62,000 bases of DNA, from NCBI GenBank assembly GCA_014529385.2, contig CM043963.1, forward strand, positions 72,955,912 to 73,017,911. Reading direction: 5' to 3'. Of this stretch, positions 46,298 through 58,409 are shown in pieces (the first letter of the stretch is position 1; every line of letters starts with the position of its first letter). The DNA comes from Adiantum capillus-veneris (lineage: Eukaryota; Streptophyta; Polypodiopsida; Polypodiales; Pteridaceae). The notes below the pieces were generated by a model that was not told the origin of the DNA, made no database searches, and saw only the letters and a program-made list of their open reading frames with translations. The translations under genes and the position numbers were made by a program.

Positions 46298-47340
46298 GTG
46301 CTTTTGATACCCTAAGGTGTCAAAAAGCTGCTCTAAGAGGCCTTGTGACTAGTTTTTAGCGTGTTTTTTGTTTGTTTTTTTGCTAGATTTTTTAGAGCAT
46401 GTCGTGGAATGGGCCGTGTGATAGCTCGAAACGAGCGTATCGGTCAGAGGGTCGTGCCGTGCTTTACAGCACTCCGTTTGGTCACTCTATGCCCTCGGAA
46501 TCCCTAAAACTGTCAATTTCCAGTAGGGAACTAAACCCAAACTAGAAAGTCTAAGGGTGCAAGTGGGAAGAGAAGGGAGGAGAGTGGAGGACTTGTTCCA
46601 CATGCTCTCATTCTCTCTTGAGGGAGTAGGGTATATATATAAGAGTGAGTCTAGTATATATCATAAGATTGTGGACTGAGGCTTGGGCCTGGGCTTGGGC
46701 TTGGGAAAATGATCCCGATCTAACTTTTATACAAACCAACCCGTACGTTTTTATAACTCACGTTTTTTATTTTTGAAAATTTAACCTCCCACTCACTCGC
46801 GTTTTTATTTTTCGGTTTTTTTTTATTTTCGAAATTTATTATTTTATTTTTTTTTCAAGAAATTTTTTTTTTCCCCGATTTTTTTTTTTTTTTGAGATAT
46901 TATTTGGTACGCGTTTTGGTGCGCGTTGACCTCACCTAACTATTTACTGCCCCACCTACCTACTGACCTGCTAATCAATGGTTCACCTAATTACTAATCT
47001 ACTTAATTAACTAACTGTGCGCCTAACTGTGCACAAACCAGAAAACACAAAAAATGCAGAAATTGAAACTTGACAGAACTGTGCAGTGAAAACACAGAAA
47101 ATGCAAAAAAAAACGCAAGAAATGCTAACTGTGTGTAAACAGAAAAACAGAATTTTGCTAACTGTCTAACTAATTACTGAATGTACGCAGCAAAAAAACA
47201 GAAAATGCAAACTGTGCGCATTGGAAAAACAAAATTAACAACTTGCAGAAAAAATACGCCTTCCTCTCCCTCTTCTTTCCTACTGCAAACCACTCATACA
47301 AGAAGCACAAAGTGCCTCTTGGGCTTAGTGCAGGGCTATT
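46298..47340 (-). other. Gypsy 5' leader
   Basis: About 1 kb of non-coding sequence lies between the primer site and the first ATG. Long T and A runs occur at 46745-46895. It presumably holds packaging signals, which cannot be recognised by eye. Confidence 0.6.
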
Positions 47341-47357
47341 CCCCGGCAGCGGCGCCA
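47341..47357 (-). other. Gypsy primer binding site
   Basis: TGGCGCCGCTGCCGGGG on the minus strand starts four bases after the 5' LTR. This form is common in Tat/Athila-type gypsy elements and is usually assigned to Asp tRNA (from memory). Confidence 0.75.
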
Positions 47358-47361
47358 AAAA

Positions 47362-47608
47362 TGTGCGCTCCTTGCCGCACTGTCGAAGCAAGGGACTTGC
47401 CGATACACCGTGTACGAGCCGCAGACGGCTCCAAGCACACAACTAGTTTAACTAGTAAGCTCAAAGAGGGCAATGGTGTGTCACTCACCGCCTTATGCTC
47501 CTGCCGTAGAGGATTCCTCGCCGCGAAGAAGAGGGAGACGCCGCTACGCCGCGCTCAACCGCCTCGCCGCCGTCGTGCCGCCGCAACGCTCGATCGCACA
47601 CACTCTCA

Positions 47609-47673
<65 letters not shown>

Positions 47674-47983
47674 GCACACACACAAGGAGATGGTGAAGGA
47701 GAAGGTGGAGATGGAGCAAGAGAAGCTTCTATTGCACAATGAGAGAATGACTCAATTTTAGGTTTAATTGGCTTTTATGTGAGCTCACCCCATTCACACT
47801 TGGGCGCCCATGCTTAGCCAACTAACCCTAGCATGTTCGCGTTAGAGTGCGCCTCTCATCGGCGATCACTCTACCTTTCCCTATTGGACCGACAAGCCCG
47901 GTGCCTGACTCTACTTAAATAAATAATACGGTTACAGTGTCCGTCGTAGGCGATAGGGTGTCCGTGAGCCACGAGGGTTAACA
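47362..47983 (-). repeat. Gypsy 5' LTR
   Basis: The 622-bp partner of 34396-35019 includes a CT array at about 47609-47671. Six of seven substitutions between the LTRs are transitions. Confidence 0.95.
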
Positions 47984-49108
47984 GTTGACGATGACAACGG
48001 GCCATACACTGTAAGATGTTGATCTTTGACCAAATGGATTTACGCCATCCATAGCCAGGCCTAAGCGCAAATTTCGAGCTTCCCTGGCAAAATCCGACCA
48101 TGTTCCATCTATATGTTTCCAGGTTGCGCAATCTGCAGGAATTCGTAGCACACCATCCGAAGATTTATTCTCCTCATGCCATGATGCTAGGGCGGCCATG
48201 GACTTACATTCGAAGAAATGCTTGATGCGAGGAAGCAGAGGAAAATGTCGCAAAACCTTTTGTGGAATTTTTGTCCCGTGGAGATCTACTCGATATCTTT
48301 CGGAATCACATTTCGGACACTTCTCCATGTCTATGTATTCCCCTCTGAAAAGAATGCAGTCATTAGGACAAGCGTGGATAGAATTGTAATCCATCCCCAA
48401 GTTTCGCAAAATCTTTCTTGCTTCATCTCGGGAATCTGGCATCACATTGTCAGCTGGTAGTATGTGCTCTTTCAGCAATCTACACAACATAAAAATATGA
48501 TACAGTCGTGTAAAAATCTATCAGATCATTATACATTTAGAGTTTTATTAAAGTAAACTAATTGTAATAGATCACCTGAAAAGCGTTGTGACGCTAGTGT
48601 CACTCCATCCAAACTTTGTCTGCATGTTGAGAAGAACCAGGAGTGCTTTCAATTTAGACATACGTGCTCCATTATACAATGGCGTATCGGCTTCACTTTT
48701 CATATCATCATAGATAAGCCTTTCTGAATCCATGATCGTCTCGATCATTTCATCAATCTCGGGCTCAAACATTGCCTCGTTGGGAATGTGCTCTGCATGA
48801 TCATCCCCCGAGCTGTCAGAGGCTACATCTTGTGGCCTCACATATGCTGCTTGACCAAAGCGCCTGCGAACACGTCTATTGGGTTGCAAGATTGCTGCTT
48901 GTTGGCCAGCATCAGAGTCCGACGAGTTATAATTGGCAACAACTCGATCTATAATAGATGGATCGAACTCGCCAAATTCGCGAACGTGCTGCAAAGAAAC
49001 ACGTCTTGTCCGTCGCACAGCATGCTTGCATTGATTACAAGGACATAAGACCCTCGTTGAGAGATAGATGTTTCGGTTGGACGGTCCCACATCCTCGTCA
49101 CTACTCAT
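47984..49108 (-). pseudogene. tnp2 transposase, N-terminal exons
   Basis: Exon 1 runs from ATG 49108 to 48576 (donor GTGATC) and encodes MSSDEDVGPSNRN, a CPCNQCKHAVRRTRR block typical of the transposase-associated domain, and an acidic middle. The intron ends with TAG before 48479. Exon 2 then gives LLKEHILPADNVMPDS, ACPNDCILFRGEY, CPKCDSERYRV, VLRHFPLLPRIKHFF and LGLAMDGVNPFG, the start of Transposase_21. It breaks at 47984, where the gypsy inserted, and resumes in frame at 34390 as YNIPPW once one GTTGA copy is removed. The two exons here have no internal stop. Confidence 0.9.
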
Positions 49109-49170
49109 AATGAGGATAAAAAACTTATAACCTGGACAACAAATTTAATATTCTATTGGCATTCTTCGTC

Positions 49171-49171
<1 letters not shown>

Positions 49172-49231
<60 letters not shown>
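49172..49231. repeat. CT microsatellite
   Basis: About 30 CT units lie upstream of the tnp2 start. Confidence 0.9.
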
Positions 49232-49232
<1 letters not shown>

Positions 49233-49489
49233 ACCTCACATTCTCTAGTCATGTCCAATCCCCGCACACCTCGGTCTAGAGGTGCACGGAGATCAGAACC
49301 ACCGGGTTGTCAATACCTATATTTGCGGGTACAAGAAATCTACACACCCACGTCTACATGATACTGCATGTAGTGGACAAAACCCCTTTGCCTCTTCTCT
49401 AGCTGTAGCACTTCACAGCATCTTAACATCTTTTCACAGTAGATCTTTTCACTGTTCGTCTAACTCTAAACCCTAAACCGTAAGTAATT

Positions 49490-49647
49490 CTTGCGTGGAC
49501 TCGATCTAACGTAAATAAGCGTAAATCTAAATAAACGTAAATCTAACTAAAAATAAACCTAAATCTAATTTAACGTAAGTCTACATCTAACCTAATCTTT
49601 AACGTCTTTTGGGATAGTTTCCTACGACGTTAAAACTCTCTTCTTCT

Positions 49648-49678
<31 letters not shown>

Positions 49679-49690
49679 ACCTAAATAAAC
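49490..49690. repeat. Direct repeat left of the captured fragment
   Basis: AACGTAAAT/TAAATCTAA-type low complexity is followed by TTTAACGTCTTTTGGGATAG, CCTACGACGTT and TCTTCTTCTTGTGTGTG. It matches 50173-50345 in the same orientation. Confidence 0.75.
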
Positions 49691-49839
49691 CTAAGTCTAA
49701 TCTAATATAACATAAATCTAAATCTAACGTAAATTATGTTATATTAAAAACAAAGAACTAAACTAACAGGGATTATAAGAACCTTAAAACTGATTTAACA
49801 CATAATTTTTCACATAACTCGGCAAGAGTTGGCATTCTC

Positions 49840-50172
49840 ATCACTAAAGATGTGAGAGTTAACTTCCGGCGGTGACGCTGCCTCATCTCCATCCACATCT
49901 GACGACAGCAATTGGCCCTTTAGACCGTTCTTGTTCTTGTTACTAACTTTGAAGTTGCTGTTGAATGACTAGAGGTTGTCTAGATGGTCATTGTGTCGGG
50001 GATGTAGTGTCTCTTGCCGCCCTGAAGATCCACCTTCTTCCCTATCTTCTGAAGACATTTCACCAGTACTTTTGGATCGACGGAGCCCACCATGAGTGAA
50101 GGCAGCAATACCCTATATTCCATTGAGGGCTTTCTTCACCCGCTTCATGAAGGCATCACAGTCTATGGAGAC
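49840..50172 (-). pseudogene. Captured HMA-domain (HIPP-like) gene fragment
   Basis: The minus strand from 50172 reads VSIDCDAFMKRVKKALNGI, and after a stop and a short loss reads VGSVDPKVLVKCLQKIGKKV in another frame (about 50085-50025). These match the start and end of a heavy-metal-associated domain as found in plant isoprenylated HIPP proteins. The metal-binding CxxC is replaced by CDAF. A downstream part encodes KNKNGLKGQLLSSD. The sequence before the first codon is TTTAG, a possible splice acceptor. It is unrelated to CACTA functions and lies inside the element between two direct repeats, so it is probably captured host DNA. Confidence 0.65.
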
Positions 50173-50345
50173 CTAAATCTAATCTAATATAACGTAAATC
50201 TAAATCTAGCGTAAATAAACGTAAATCTAGTTAAAAATAAACCTAAATCTAATTTAATGTAAGTCTACATATAACCTAATCTTTAACGTCTTTTAAGATA
50301 GTTTCCTACGACGTTATAACTCTCTTCTTCTTGTGTGTGTGCGCG
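50173..50345. repeat. Direct repeat right of the captured fragment
   Basis: The copy of 49490-49690, about 0.67 kb away, again ends in CCTACGACGTT and a TG microsatellite. A third, short CCTACGACGTTA occurs at about 50508. Confidence 0.75.
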
Positions 50346-50529
50346 TGTGTGGATGTGTGTGCCAATAAAAAGAGATAAATGGTATAACCTTTCTATCACC
50401 CATGCCAAGTATGATAGATTGATTATGCCATTTCCCTCTTGAATAATAGGTCTTGAGTTCAACTCCTCGTCGGCTAGATCTTTAGGTCTTTTAATTTTAA
50501 TTAGTTTCCTACGACGTTAAATTAGTTTC

Positions 50530-50744
50530 TCTTTCAATGTGTGTGCGTTTTTTTGGATCGTATGCATGTTTTCTCTCTCTTTTCCTCTCTCAATGTGTGC
50601 GTTTTTTGTTTATGCATGTTCTCTCTCTTTTTCTCTCTCAATGCGTGCGTTTTTTGTTTATGCATGCTCTCTCTCTCTTTTCCTCTCTCAATGTGTGTGT
50701 GCATTCTTTGTTTATGTATGTGTGTGTGCGTTTTTGTTTTTGTT

Positions 50745-50784
<40 letters not shown>

Positions 50785-50931
50785 AACACTATGTGTGTGT
50801 GTGTATGTGTGTGTGTGAGAGAGAGAGAGAGGGAGAGAGAAAGAGGGGAAGGGAACATGAGAATGAGGAGAGGGAAGGAGCATACCTGGCTCTCCTTCCT
50901 CTCCTCGTGTGTGTGTGTGTGTGTGGAGAAG

Positions 50932-50975
<44 letters not shown>
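50530..50975. repeat. Compound CT, TG and AG microsatellites
   Basis: GTGTGTGCGTTTTTTG-type units (about 50540-50735) repeat with CTCTCT stretches and are followed by CT (50750-50780), TG (50792-50816) and AG (50817-50840, 50937-50972) arrays. Open frames here are artefacts. Confidence 0.85.
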
Positions 50976-50981
<6 letters not shown>

Positions 50982-51008
50982 TTACCTGCTCCTTGCTTGA
51001 GGGCGCCG

Positions 51009-51037
51009 AAAAACTCAGATTTGAGATCTGAGTTTTT
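51009..51037. other. Perfect hairpin near the CACTA right end
   Basis: AAAAACTCAGAT at 51009-51020 pairs with ATCTGAGTTTTT at 51026-51037, with a 5-base loop. Confidence 0.8.
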
Positions 51038-51049
51038 GGGCGCGCTCGG

Positions 51050-51160
51050 TTATTTTTTTAGCCCAGCCGGCGTCGCTATGAGCGTCGTAAATTTACAAAG
51101 AAATTTGCGACGCTCATAGCGACGCCAGGGATTTTTTTTTTGAGCGTCGCTAATATGAAT
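51050..51160. repeat. CACTA subterminal repeats, right end
   Basis: GCGTCGCTATGAGCGTCG and GCGACGCTCATAGCGACGC face each other, related to the left-end array at 29640-29865. Confidence 0.85.
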
Positions 51161-51253
51161 AGCCTCTTGTAGTGGTATGGTGGTATTTACTCTAAAATTT
51201 ATAATATTTTGTCGATTTTCTTTATGGTAAATTTGAAATCTAGCCAAGATTTT

Positions 51254-51268
51254 GCACACACTACCTGC

Positions 51269-51361
<93 letters not shown>

Positions 51362-51565
51362 GCGCGCACACACACACACAATGACAAAGGTGGACTGCAT
51401 GCGAAGTTGGCATGTGGAACACGATATGTGGGGGTGTATTTTCCTAGGTTGTAGGTCATGTTTAAAGCTGAACATTGAGCAAATCCATGATATTTTCATC
51501 AGGCAAGCTACATGATCACAGGCTACATCCCATTTTTGTAGTCTACTCCACGGACGACGGACAAA
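51254..51565. repeat. Duplicated block A', with CT and CA microsatellites
   Basis: A CT array (51271-51316), a CA array (51317-51380) and the unique stretch with GCGAAGTTGGCATGTG match 27695-27945. Confidence 0.75.
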
Positions 51566-52310
<745 letters not shown>

Positions 52311-52990
52311 CTACTAAGTGATGCATGGCATGCCTCCTTGTTCGCCTTTTTTTTAATCTGCATAAAGAATAGGGATAGATGGGAGAGGGCTCTAATAAGA
52401 CCGTGAAAAGGGCGTTTCAAAAATGTGTGTTTTCGGGGGGGGGGCATTGGTTTGGGTCGAAGCAAGTAGTTACTAGCCAGTGACCACACTATACGATCCT
52501 ATTTGGCGCAGTGGAAGTAGTGTTGGGGAAAAATCAATTTTGTAAACATACAAAATTCTCTTTAGAGTAGATTGAAATAGGATATTTTTAAAAAAATAGT
52601 AATTTTTTTAATTTTACTCTATTTTCTTGATTTTTTCAAGCGGATTTTCTACTTCTTCCCCTCCCTTCAACAGACTGTGTTGATTTTTCAACCAGCTCAA
52701 GGCTAAGTTGAGGCACACTTTTCTCGAACACTGGTCCTCCAAATTTTTTTGTGAAACGGTGTATAGGTACAATTTGTGAGTCCCCTTAAAAGGCGCGCAT
52801 TCTGAGGGCTCACATATCCTGGATTGTATTCTAGGTTTAGTGTAATCCAGCTTGCAAATTGTGAGATTTACCTCTCATATGCACTGTGCAGCAGTCTTAT
52901 TCTATAATATGTTTCGTTGCCCTACTCTTAATTGCTGTAGGTAATAATATAGAAACACATTAATAGTATTGCCGCTACTCGATCCAAAGC
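52311..52990. other. Non-coding, upstream of the LRR gene
   Basis: No gene or clear promoter was recognised. A G run lies at 52435-52444. GGTTTAGTGTAATCCA at about 52835 recurs at about 57491. Confidence 0.4.
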
Positions 52991-52997
52991 TGCAGTA

Positions 52998-55900
52998 ATA
53001 ATATTGCTCAGCTTGTTGTTTGCACTCTTGATCAGTTGTATGCAACGCAGCTGTTACATTGGCGCCACGAATACAGCAGCTGTGCCAGATTGCTTGGCAT
53101 CCGACATAGCAGCGCGTCCGCCTCAATACATCAGCGTCGGGCGCCGGCGCAGGGTGGAGCGATCTCTTCTCCACATGGATGGATGGCCGCGGTGCACACT
53201 GCTGCTCCTGGAAGGGTGTCACGTGCGACGTCAATATTGTAAACGGCAACGAAACAGCGCCTCGCGTCTCTCGCCTCGGCATCTCTGCAGTTGATCAGCT
53301 CAATGCCATGGCTGGCCCTATTCCTGCCTCCCTCTGCCACCTCTCTTCGCTCTCCACCCTCTTTCTCACAGATAGCTACCTGTCCGGCCCAATCCCTCCT
53401 TGCCTCACTTCTCTCCCTCATCTCCACCAACTTGATCTTCACAACAACGCCCTTAATGATTCGAGCTTCACATTCTCATCTCCCTTTCGCAGCCTGAGGT
53501 CCTTGGATCTTTCGCGAAATGTCCTCTTTCGGCCCAACATAAACTCCACCTTGCTTACCTTCCTGCCCACATCTAAGCTCACGTATCTCGACCTATCTAG
53601 AACCGCTTATCTGGTCGCCTTCCGCCTGCTCTTTGCTCTTTCCACCGCCTTTCTGAGCTTCGTTTCGATTATAACACTCTATCTGGATCAATACCAAAGT
53701 GCTTCTTCAATCTCACGGCTCTGCAGAGCCTCGGCCTCTCTCATAATCATCTTTCCGGACCACTCCCGCAAACCCAAGCTTCGCATCCTTGCCCTCTCCA
53801 AAAACGTTTTCTCCGGACCGTTGTCATTCCTCTTCTTCAATTACCTCCCAGCTCTACAATTTCTCGACCTCTCTTTCAATGCTCTTTCTGGGCCAATCCC
53901 AGACTCCCTCTTCAACCTCACAGAAATTGTAACGCTCGATATCACAGGTAATGTTCTCTCTGGGCCTCTCCCATCTTTTTCCAGGACTTCACTACTCTAT
54001 TTGAAAGTCTCTGCCTGTCAGGGAATAATCTGCCAGGCCGACTCCCCTCCTTTAGCTCCCTTCAGCTCCCTTCTTTAGGCATAGTGGAACTAAGCCTGAA
54101 TCAATTCACAGGTCCAATCTCAAACTCCAGCTTCTGCAATCTCAATAACCTCACTGGACTGTATCTTGGCGGCAATGCTTTGAGTGGGTATTATCCTTCC
54201 TGCTTAGGTCTCCTCCCCGTCCTTAACGCACTTGACTTAAGCGAGAATCGCTTTCAAGGCCCCATACCTGATTTATGGAGAAGATTAATGCCAACACTAG
54301 AACTTTCTCGATTTGTATGGCCTTCAGAAACAAGCTGGTAGTTCTGCTCCTCCGTTAATCCCAAGGTGGCTCTTTCGCTCCAAGGTACTGAAGTTTCTTT
54401 GCATCACCTCCTCAAATCTTCACAACATAGATATTGATTGTTCGGAGCTTGCACTGCTCAATAGGACACTCTATTACTTAGATTTCTCGGACAACCAGCT
54501 GAAGGGCAATCACATATGGTCATGTATGGCCAACATGAGCAATTTACACACTTCGAGAGATGACCTTACTCTCAACCTGTCTGGAAATCCCCTCGACTTG
54601 GAGCTCCATCGTCTTCAGCCACTAGCAGCTCCATGGAGCGTAGATTTGAGCAATTGCAACCTCAGAGGTTACCTCACCAATGAATTTCTTAGCAATGCGA
54701 TTAGGAGTCATTACATTAATATGGATAGCATTCTCTCACTTGCAAACAATAACCTGGAGGGCAACTTGCCATCAGTCCTACCATTAGTCCTGTACAGGAC
54801 AATGGATCTTTCTTATAACAACTTCACAAAGCTCCAAGAATCTATATTGGAGTGGAACCAGACGGCCCAACCACTTTGGACGGTAGTACTCAAGCTTTCT
54901 CACAATCAATTGGCAGGAGATTTTGCATCTTTTTTAAGAAGCCATACAAGGCCTACATACAGCCTTCAAGTATTAGATTTGTCCCACAATGAATTGACAG
55001 GGCATCTTCCATCTTCACTAGGATCTTGTTCTGAACTCCGTTGGCTTGATGTGAGCTACAATAATCTTGAAGGCCGGATTCCAACGGAGATAGGTGCCTG
55101 TGAGAATCTTCAGATACTTTCTCTAAGAGAGAATTTTCTGAGTGGAAGCCTTCCAAGTTTCCTGCCCACAGCCTATCAAACTCTAGGGCTGCTAGACATG
55201 AGCCACAATCAGCTAGAAGGATCACTTTCCAGCTTATTCTCAATAAATACAGCTGAAACAGTCCTGCTACGTGTACTTCTACTGAGCCACAACTATCTCT
55301 CCGGTCCTCTACCGCCTGCCTGGGGTGCTGCATTACAAATCATCGACTTGTCCTACAATGAGCTCACCGGAAACATCCCCACCAACATTCACCTCCCAGG
55401 TTTTGAGGACTTGCCACAATGGGCAGATGGTCTTTCGGTCACCGGTTTGTCTTCAGATATTTACATTTCAGTGACTTTTCAGGGAACAAAGTATGAATAC
55501 ATCCCGAGCTTATATCCAGCGCAGATACAGCTCACCATGAAAGGATCGGAGCAGACCTATCCTTACGTGCGGAAGCTTTTGGTGTCGCTCGACCTGTCTC
55601 ACAACCACCTAGTGGGCACGATCCCGTCCGTACTAGGTCAGCTAACTCGGCTAGTAAATCTTAATCTCTCCAACAACAGATTAACAGGCCATATCCCAAA
55701 TGAGCTGGGAAAGCTCGAGCAGCTGGAGTCACTCGACCTCTCCAAGAACAGCTTGGAAGAAGGGCGCATTCCATCTGAGTTAGCCAGCCTCAGAGTTTCT
55801 GTCTTCAACGTCTCCTTCAATCCAGAGCTGAAGTGGGAAATACCTGAGGGAAATCCCCAGTTGCAGAATGAAGAGAGCTACCTTGGAGATCCTTATGTGT

Positions 55901-56118
55901 GTGGAGACATCATCCAGAAGCCGTGCAGCAGTACTGATGAGGCCGGCGGGTCGTCGACGACAACCCATCATGAAGCAGTGGCCTATGCTGCGCCATTCAT
56001 TGCATGGATCCATGAATGGACAGAAATCCCTGCGCTCTGCATAGGATTTGCCTTGGGGTTCATTCCTGTTTTCTGGGCCGTCGCTCTCGCAAGAAAATTT
56101 GGAAATTTTCTCATGTAA
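52998..56118 (+). pseudogene. LRR receptor-like protein (RLP), frameshifted
   Basis: A hydrophobic LLSLLFALLISC signal-like stretch (53004-53040) and CLASDIAA lie in one frame. RVRLNTSASGAG and CCSWKGVTCD continue in another, so the LRRNT_2 region is shifted at about 53115-53127. Repeats of LxxLDLSxNxLxGxIP type follow to about 55850, with further frame changes at about 53960-53975 and 54295-54310. The last 601 codons (54313-56118) are open and include an island-like insert (about 55430-55560), final LRRs, a capping Cys pair (YVCGD, KPCSS), a membrane segment CIGFALGFIPVFWAVALA and a short tail. No kinase is present. The start is unclear; ATA-ATA precedes the signal segment. RLPs act at the plasma membrane in immunity or development. 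Confidence 0.85.
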
Positions 56119-57638
56119 GAAAATGGAGCTTTTTTCAGTGTTTTTCATACAATGCATAACATCATGAGCTTCTGCTCGAGAGGCACAGCGTACCTGCTCG
56201 TTTGTCCAAAACTTCTTGTGTCTACGCAATAGCCAAATTAACCTCAGTTGGGCGCATCGTTGACACCTATATCACAAGGACATGTCAAGGAGCCTTTCAC
56301 ATGGTGCCATTAATTTAGTAATACCATCTTGTTGGCCTTGCTAAAAAAAATGGCCTTAGAGAACAAGACGTTAAGAAGTGTCTTCATAAAAGTTTGATGC
56401 TATGTGGATGTTAGATATTGTAATATTTTAATTTATGAAAAAATATATTCATTTAAAAAACTTTCAAAATCTATTTCATTAAATTGTTTCATGAAGAGAT
56501 TTCGGAGATCATTTCAAAGGTCTTCTAAAAAAATTTATTTTTTTCTTTATAATTTTTTCATAAAGTGTACTTGCACTTATTAAGTATGTTCAAAAAGACA
56601 ATTAAATACTCTAAAAAATGTTTTTTGAATGAGGTAGACGTCGCTCATTCAATATGTCTTTTGTTATCATTGGAATGCAAAAAATCACAATGTTATTAGA
56701 TAGTGTTGGAATTTGAAAATTTTGACATGGCCAATGCGTTCGAAACGTCCAAAAAGTTAAAAAACGAATGTCTACTTGCTCTTTTTTGACACCCAGAGAG
56801 GAAGAAACCCAAGAAACTCAGAAAGAGGGTTTCTATACACGGCACGTGAAAGGCATTCCAAAAGTGTCATGATGGGCCTAGCTTAAGAAACAAGGAGATT
56901 TTGACAAGGGCTTTCTCTTTAGATCCGTTTCACTCAAAATCATTACTTGAAGTGGAAGATTGAATTACCCCAATTTGAATCTCTCTCGATTGGCCTCTAC
57001 ATCTACGAAGTCTATTGCCATGTAATTTTCTTATATCGGGTCCTTATGTGCCTCTTTTATAAGCAATGTGAAAAATCACAACAGCCTTCAGGAGGGAAGA
57101 TAAGAATTTGAAAAACAATGCCTCACCCAACCCATTATGTGTAATAATGGAACTTCATAGACAAGTGACATGGAAATTATTAAACGAGAGATCTCAATTT
57201 ACTTTTTATCCTCATGAAATGAAATGTAGTCTTGATGCATGGATGTTAAAGCCTTAGGAGGCTTGCCGCATGTCACATGGTCTAATTGTAGAGGCTTAGA
57301 GTTGGGTCTCTCTTTGCATTAATATGATTAGTGGGATATATGAAGTACGCTACATACAAAGCTTAGTCCTTTTATGTTCACTAGTAAAACGGCATGGTCC
57401 CTCTTGCCCTCAAACCTCTCGCTCTTGAAAAAATTCATAAAAGCAGATGAAGAAAAGTACTCTCTCTCTCTCTCTCTCTCTCTCTTGCCATAGGTTTAGT
57501 GTAATCCACCTTGATAACTTTAAATCCCTCTTTTTTATTAAGTTGATGGTGAAAAAACCTACAAATTTTGGCAATTTCAGAATGTATTTGTCAAGATGAC
57601 ACATGTGTGAGATCAATATAATATTGAGTACAAAGTGT

Positions 57639-57696
<58 letters not shown>

Positions 57697-57835
57697 CCCC
57701 CTCTCTCTCTAGTGCGCCCACGATGGCGGTATGACCTATGTAAAAGAACTTTCATGTAATTTGGAAATGAACATTTGAAAAGATTTTGTTCAACCCTTTA
57801 TGCAATGACTTTTTCCAAAAATATAGCATTACAAA
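56119..57835. other. Non-coding, with an inverted repeat-element copy and CT arrays
   Basis: About 56490-56870 is a diverged inverted copy of the element at 28143-28823, sharing CGGAGATCATTT, TTCAAAAAGACAATTAA and GGCACGTGAAAGGCATTC. CT arrays occur at 57460-57485 and 57640-57694. No gene was recognised. Confidence 0.55.
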
Positions 57836-58062
57836 TGTTACCATATACATGTGGTAGTGATGTGTGTGAACACACTAGGACCGCCGGGGCATTTTTTCCC
57901 TCTTTAGGAGGTTTCTTCCCCCGTGCATTGTATATACGTCCATCACTCTAGGGTTATCAATCTTTCCATTGCACACTAAGTAACACGCTCTCTATTGTAT
58001 GCCTTGAGCTTCCTTCGTCTTCTCCAAGCTGTGTGCGTTTCTCTACAATCCTAATTTCAACA
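57836..58062 (+). repeat. copia-4 5' LTR
   Basis: The LTR starts TGTTACCATATAC and ends AATTTCAACA. It aligns along its length with 9151-9377 in reverse orientation. Confidence 0.88.
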
Positions 58063-58063
58063 A

Positions 58064-58079
58064 TTGGTATCAGAGCAGC
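58064..58079 (+). other. copia-4 primer binding site
   Basis: TTGGTATCAGAGCAGC follows the LTR and contains the TGGTATCAGAGC core complementary to initiator Met tRNA. Confidence 0.85.
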
Positions 58080-58409
58080 TTATGTCCTCCCGGGCTTAGT
58101 CGTAAGCTGCTTCAGCACACGCCTGTTGACTTTCTCTGAAGGTTTGGCGAGTGTTTGCAGGTCAACAAATATTTTGGGTACACTCGTAGAGCACAATCTG
58201 CTCAGATTTTTAATTCGGGCGCATTTCGGCCTCCGTTTCCACTACAGGTAGGTCTGCACAGGCTATTTTGTCATTTTATGCAGAATTTTTGTCAGTGCCA
58301 TTTTCTGCATAAGAGGTGTTGTACAGTCTTCTACGGTCTGTGCTATATAGCATGTGTTGTTCCCGCTCCGTTTCTCCTATTTTCGGGCAGTTTTCACATC
58401 AAGTGTAGC

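Larger units (their letters stand above)
34391..47988 (-). mobile_element. 13.6-kb Ty3/gypsy LTR retrotransposon in the CACTA transposase exon
   Basis: A perfect 5-bp target duplication GTTGA lies at 34391-34395 and 47984-47988. In element orientation the 5' LTR is 47983-47362 and the 3' LTR 35019-34396, bounded by TGTTAAC and GCGCACA. The primer site TGGCGCCGCTGCCGGGG and purine tract AAGGGGGGCAA are in place. The LTRs show seven substitutions outside the CT tract, so the insertion is recent. Coding order: upstream ORF, gag, zinc knuckles, protease, RT, RNase H, integrase, a second protease-like domain, a small 3' ORF. No chromodomain was seen. RT spelling suggests the Tat/Athila side of Ty3/gypsy. 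Confidence 0.96.
29607..51174 (-). mobile_element. CACTA (En/Spm) transposon with nested gypsy element
   Basis: CACTACAAGAGG at 29607-29618 is the reverse complement of CCTCTTGTAGTG at 51163-51174. The 3-bp target duplication GTA flanks it (29604-29606 and 51175-51177). Length is 21.6 kb, of which 13.6 kb is a later gypsy insertion, so the original element was about 8.0 kb. Both ends carry clustered subterminal repeats around AGCGACGCTCATAGCGACG. Two minus-strand genes encode a tnp2/DUF4216 transposase and a Transposase_24 protein. Stops in both genes plus the gypsy insertion make it non-autonomous. Confidence 0.96.

Noticed and set aside
34396-47983. Endogenous pararetrovirus
   Set aside because: LTR pair, target duplication and integrase core identify an LTR retrotransposon; no movement or coat protein motifs seen.
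50360-50490. tRNA-derived SINE suggested by GAGTTCAACTCC (B-box-like)
   Set aside because: No matching A box at the right distance and no tail or target duplication seen.
52998-56118. LRR receptor kinase
   Set aside because: The frame ends shortly after one membrane segment at 56118 and no kinase motifs follow before copia-4.
55638-56229. Minus-strand frames at the 3' end of the LRR gene
   Set aside because: Antisense to clear LRR repeats and the membrane segment.
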